From CAYNST01 sp964434105 (GTDB taxonomy: Bacteria > Pseudomonadota > Gammaproteobacteria > Pseudomonadales > Cellvibrionaceae), in assembly GCA_964434105.1 (NCBI GenBank), contig CAYSTJ010000009.1:1-64000 (forward strand): a stretch of 64,000 bases of DNA, given 5' to 3'. Shown one piece after another: positions 63,373 to 64,000 of this stretch. The notes under the pieces are model-generated. The model ran no database searches, was not told where the DNA came from, and was given only the letters and a program-made list of their open reading frames with translations. The position numbers were made by a program, and so were the translations under genes. Positions within the stretch are counted from its first letter, which is position 1. Each line of letters begins with the position of its first letter.

Positions 63373-64000
63373 GTGTATCTCCGCGTTTTTTGGTGCGTAT
63401 TTTTCCTGCTTCAGGCAGCCTCGCTGGTAGCGGCTGAGGAAGCGGTTGCGCCTGCGGGTGACACTGTAAACACTGAGACCACGCAGCAGGCGGCCCTGCA
63501 GCAGGAAGCCACGCCGGCCGCCGGGCCGACCGACGGCGCCCCGGATCCGGAAGCTGTTACTGCGACGGCCGATGACGCAGCGACAAAGGCCGGGGCCGAG
63601 GTTGAAATCGCGGTATCCAAAGCGCCCGATTTGCCCGAAAGTGCTGATCCGTTGCCTGACGCAGGGACTGAAGTTGAAGCGGAGAAGCGGCAGGTTGTGC
63701 CTATACCGAAGCTTGAGGTGGGATCATCGTCGGACACCAGCATCCAGCCGCTGGCCTTTCTGGACTCGATCGTGGATCCGGGGACAGCTGCCCGCCTGTC
63801 CTGGACGCCACGGGATTCCTTTGCGGGTATCGCCGCGCCGACCCCGGTACTGGTAGTGCATGGCACCCGGCCCGGCCCGGTGCTGTGTCTGACCGCGGCC
63901 GTGCATGGCGATGAACTCAATGGTATCGAGGTAGTCCGGCGGGTTATTTACGATCTGGAACCCAAAAACCTGGCCGGGACAGTGATTGGCGTGCCGATTG
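63373..64000 (+). CDS. Succinylglutamate desuccinylase/aspartoacylase family protein, 3' end beyond window
   Basis: Open frame from a GTG to the window end (209 codons, incomplete). A hydrophobic N-terminus (VYLRVFWCVFFLLQAASLVA) looks like a signal peptide. About 90 residues of Ala/Glu/Pro/Thr-rich low-complexity sequence follow, and then the enzyme domain starts around residue 125. The zinc-binding H-x2-E motif of this M14-related family is H178-G-D-E181 in AVHGDELNGIEVVRR. The family deacylates N-acyl amino acids; exported versions with low-complexity leaders have no settled role. The start codon is not supported by a strong ribosome site. Confidence 0.7.
   Translation, partial: MYLRVFWCVFFLLQAASLVAAEEAVAPAGDTVNTETTQQAALQQEATPAAGPTDGAPDPEAVTATADDAATKAGAEVEIAVSKAPDLPESADPLPDAGTEVEAEKRQVVPIPKLEVGSSSDTSIQPLAFLDSIVDPGTAARLSWTPRDSFAGIAAPTPVLVVHGTRPGPVLCLTAAVHGDELNGIEVVRRVIYDLEPKNLAGTVIGVPI

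Noticed and set aside
1..64000. tRNA, rRNA, CRISPR, IS or prophage genes
   Set aside because: No rRNA or tRNA-like sequence, no regularly spaced direct repeats, and no transposase or phage proteins among the readable frames.

Overview
The window reads as a chromosomal stretch of an aerobic, Gram-negative gammaproteobacterium, most likely a marine or polysaccharide-degrading member of the Cellvibrionales/Alteromonadales-like group. This rests on gene order and protein style only: asmA-mutY-yggX, rppH-ptsP-lgt-thyA-folA, the DUF3450-TtpC-ExbB-ExbD-TonB-TPR cluster, and a GH5 cellulase lipoprotein with a 30-residue polyserine linker (a hallmark of Saccharophagus/Cellvibrio/Teredinibacter-type degraders). 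It is draft sequence: 100 Ns at 22210-22309 are flanked by the same 55 bases on both sides, so the gap is probably an assembly artefact. I saw no rRNA, tRNA, CRISPR array, insertion sequence or prophage.

Layout. 0.1-5.3 kb: NhaD Na+/H+ antiporter, then asmA-mutY-yggX on the minus strand. 5.3-8.6 kb: a decayed DnaJ/CbpA relic, a Fur-box-like site and a two-gene ferric iron ABC importer without its ATPase. 8.7-10.3 kb: gcvT-gcvH without gcvP. 10.9-16.3 kb: a two-gene 2-hydroxyacyl-CoA dehydratase activase/dehydratase-like pair with two ASKHA ATPase modules. 16.4-24 kb: imelysin-like lipoprotein, HAD phosphatase, then rppH-ptsP-lgt-(gap)-thyA-folA. 24.2-29.4 kb: a six-gene TonB2-type energy-transduction operon. 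29.5-37.1 kb: a Ycf46-like AAA ATPase, an OmpA-like lipoprotein, ilvD, a response regulator with TPR repeats, argA. 37.3-43.7 kb: acyltransferase-3 protein and, opposite, a methionine/SAM-cycle operon (ArsR-methyltransferase regulator, metK, ahcY, metF, rsmE) headed by a perfect 40-bp palindrome. 43.9-48.6 kb: GH5 cellulase, tkt, pgk. 48.7-59.2 kb: a serine beta-lactamase-like hydrolase and a surface-glycan locus. 59.3-64 kb: argE, phzF-like gene, a GspE/PilB-type ATPase and a truncated periplasmic aspartoacylase-like protein.

How parts work together. The SAM operon makes SAM (MetK), clears S-adenosylhomocysteine (AhcY) and supplies methyl groups (MetF); its first gene encodes a DNA-binding/methyltransferase fusion that resembles SahR, and the palindrome lies directly in front of that gene. 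The TonB cluster energises outer-membrane receptors, which fits a polysaccharide or iron scavenger.

The most novel region is 50.2-59.2 kb. On the minus strand, gtrA (flippase), a GT2 polyprenyl-phosphate glycosyltransferase, a flippase-like membrane protein, a large kinase-like protein, a HAD phosphatase and a nucleotidyltransferase are almost all overlapping or within about 25 bases. Divergent to them lies a GT-C-type membrane protein carrying a C-terminal PA14-like domain, then a GMC oxidoreductase and its Tat-exported lipoprotein partner. GtrA + GT2 + GT-C is the layout of the three-component gtr glycosylation systems, here joined to a kinase-phosphatase-nucleotidyltransferase trio and an oxidoreductase. 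An 8-base homopolymer at the start of gtrA could make it phase variable.
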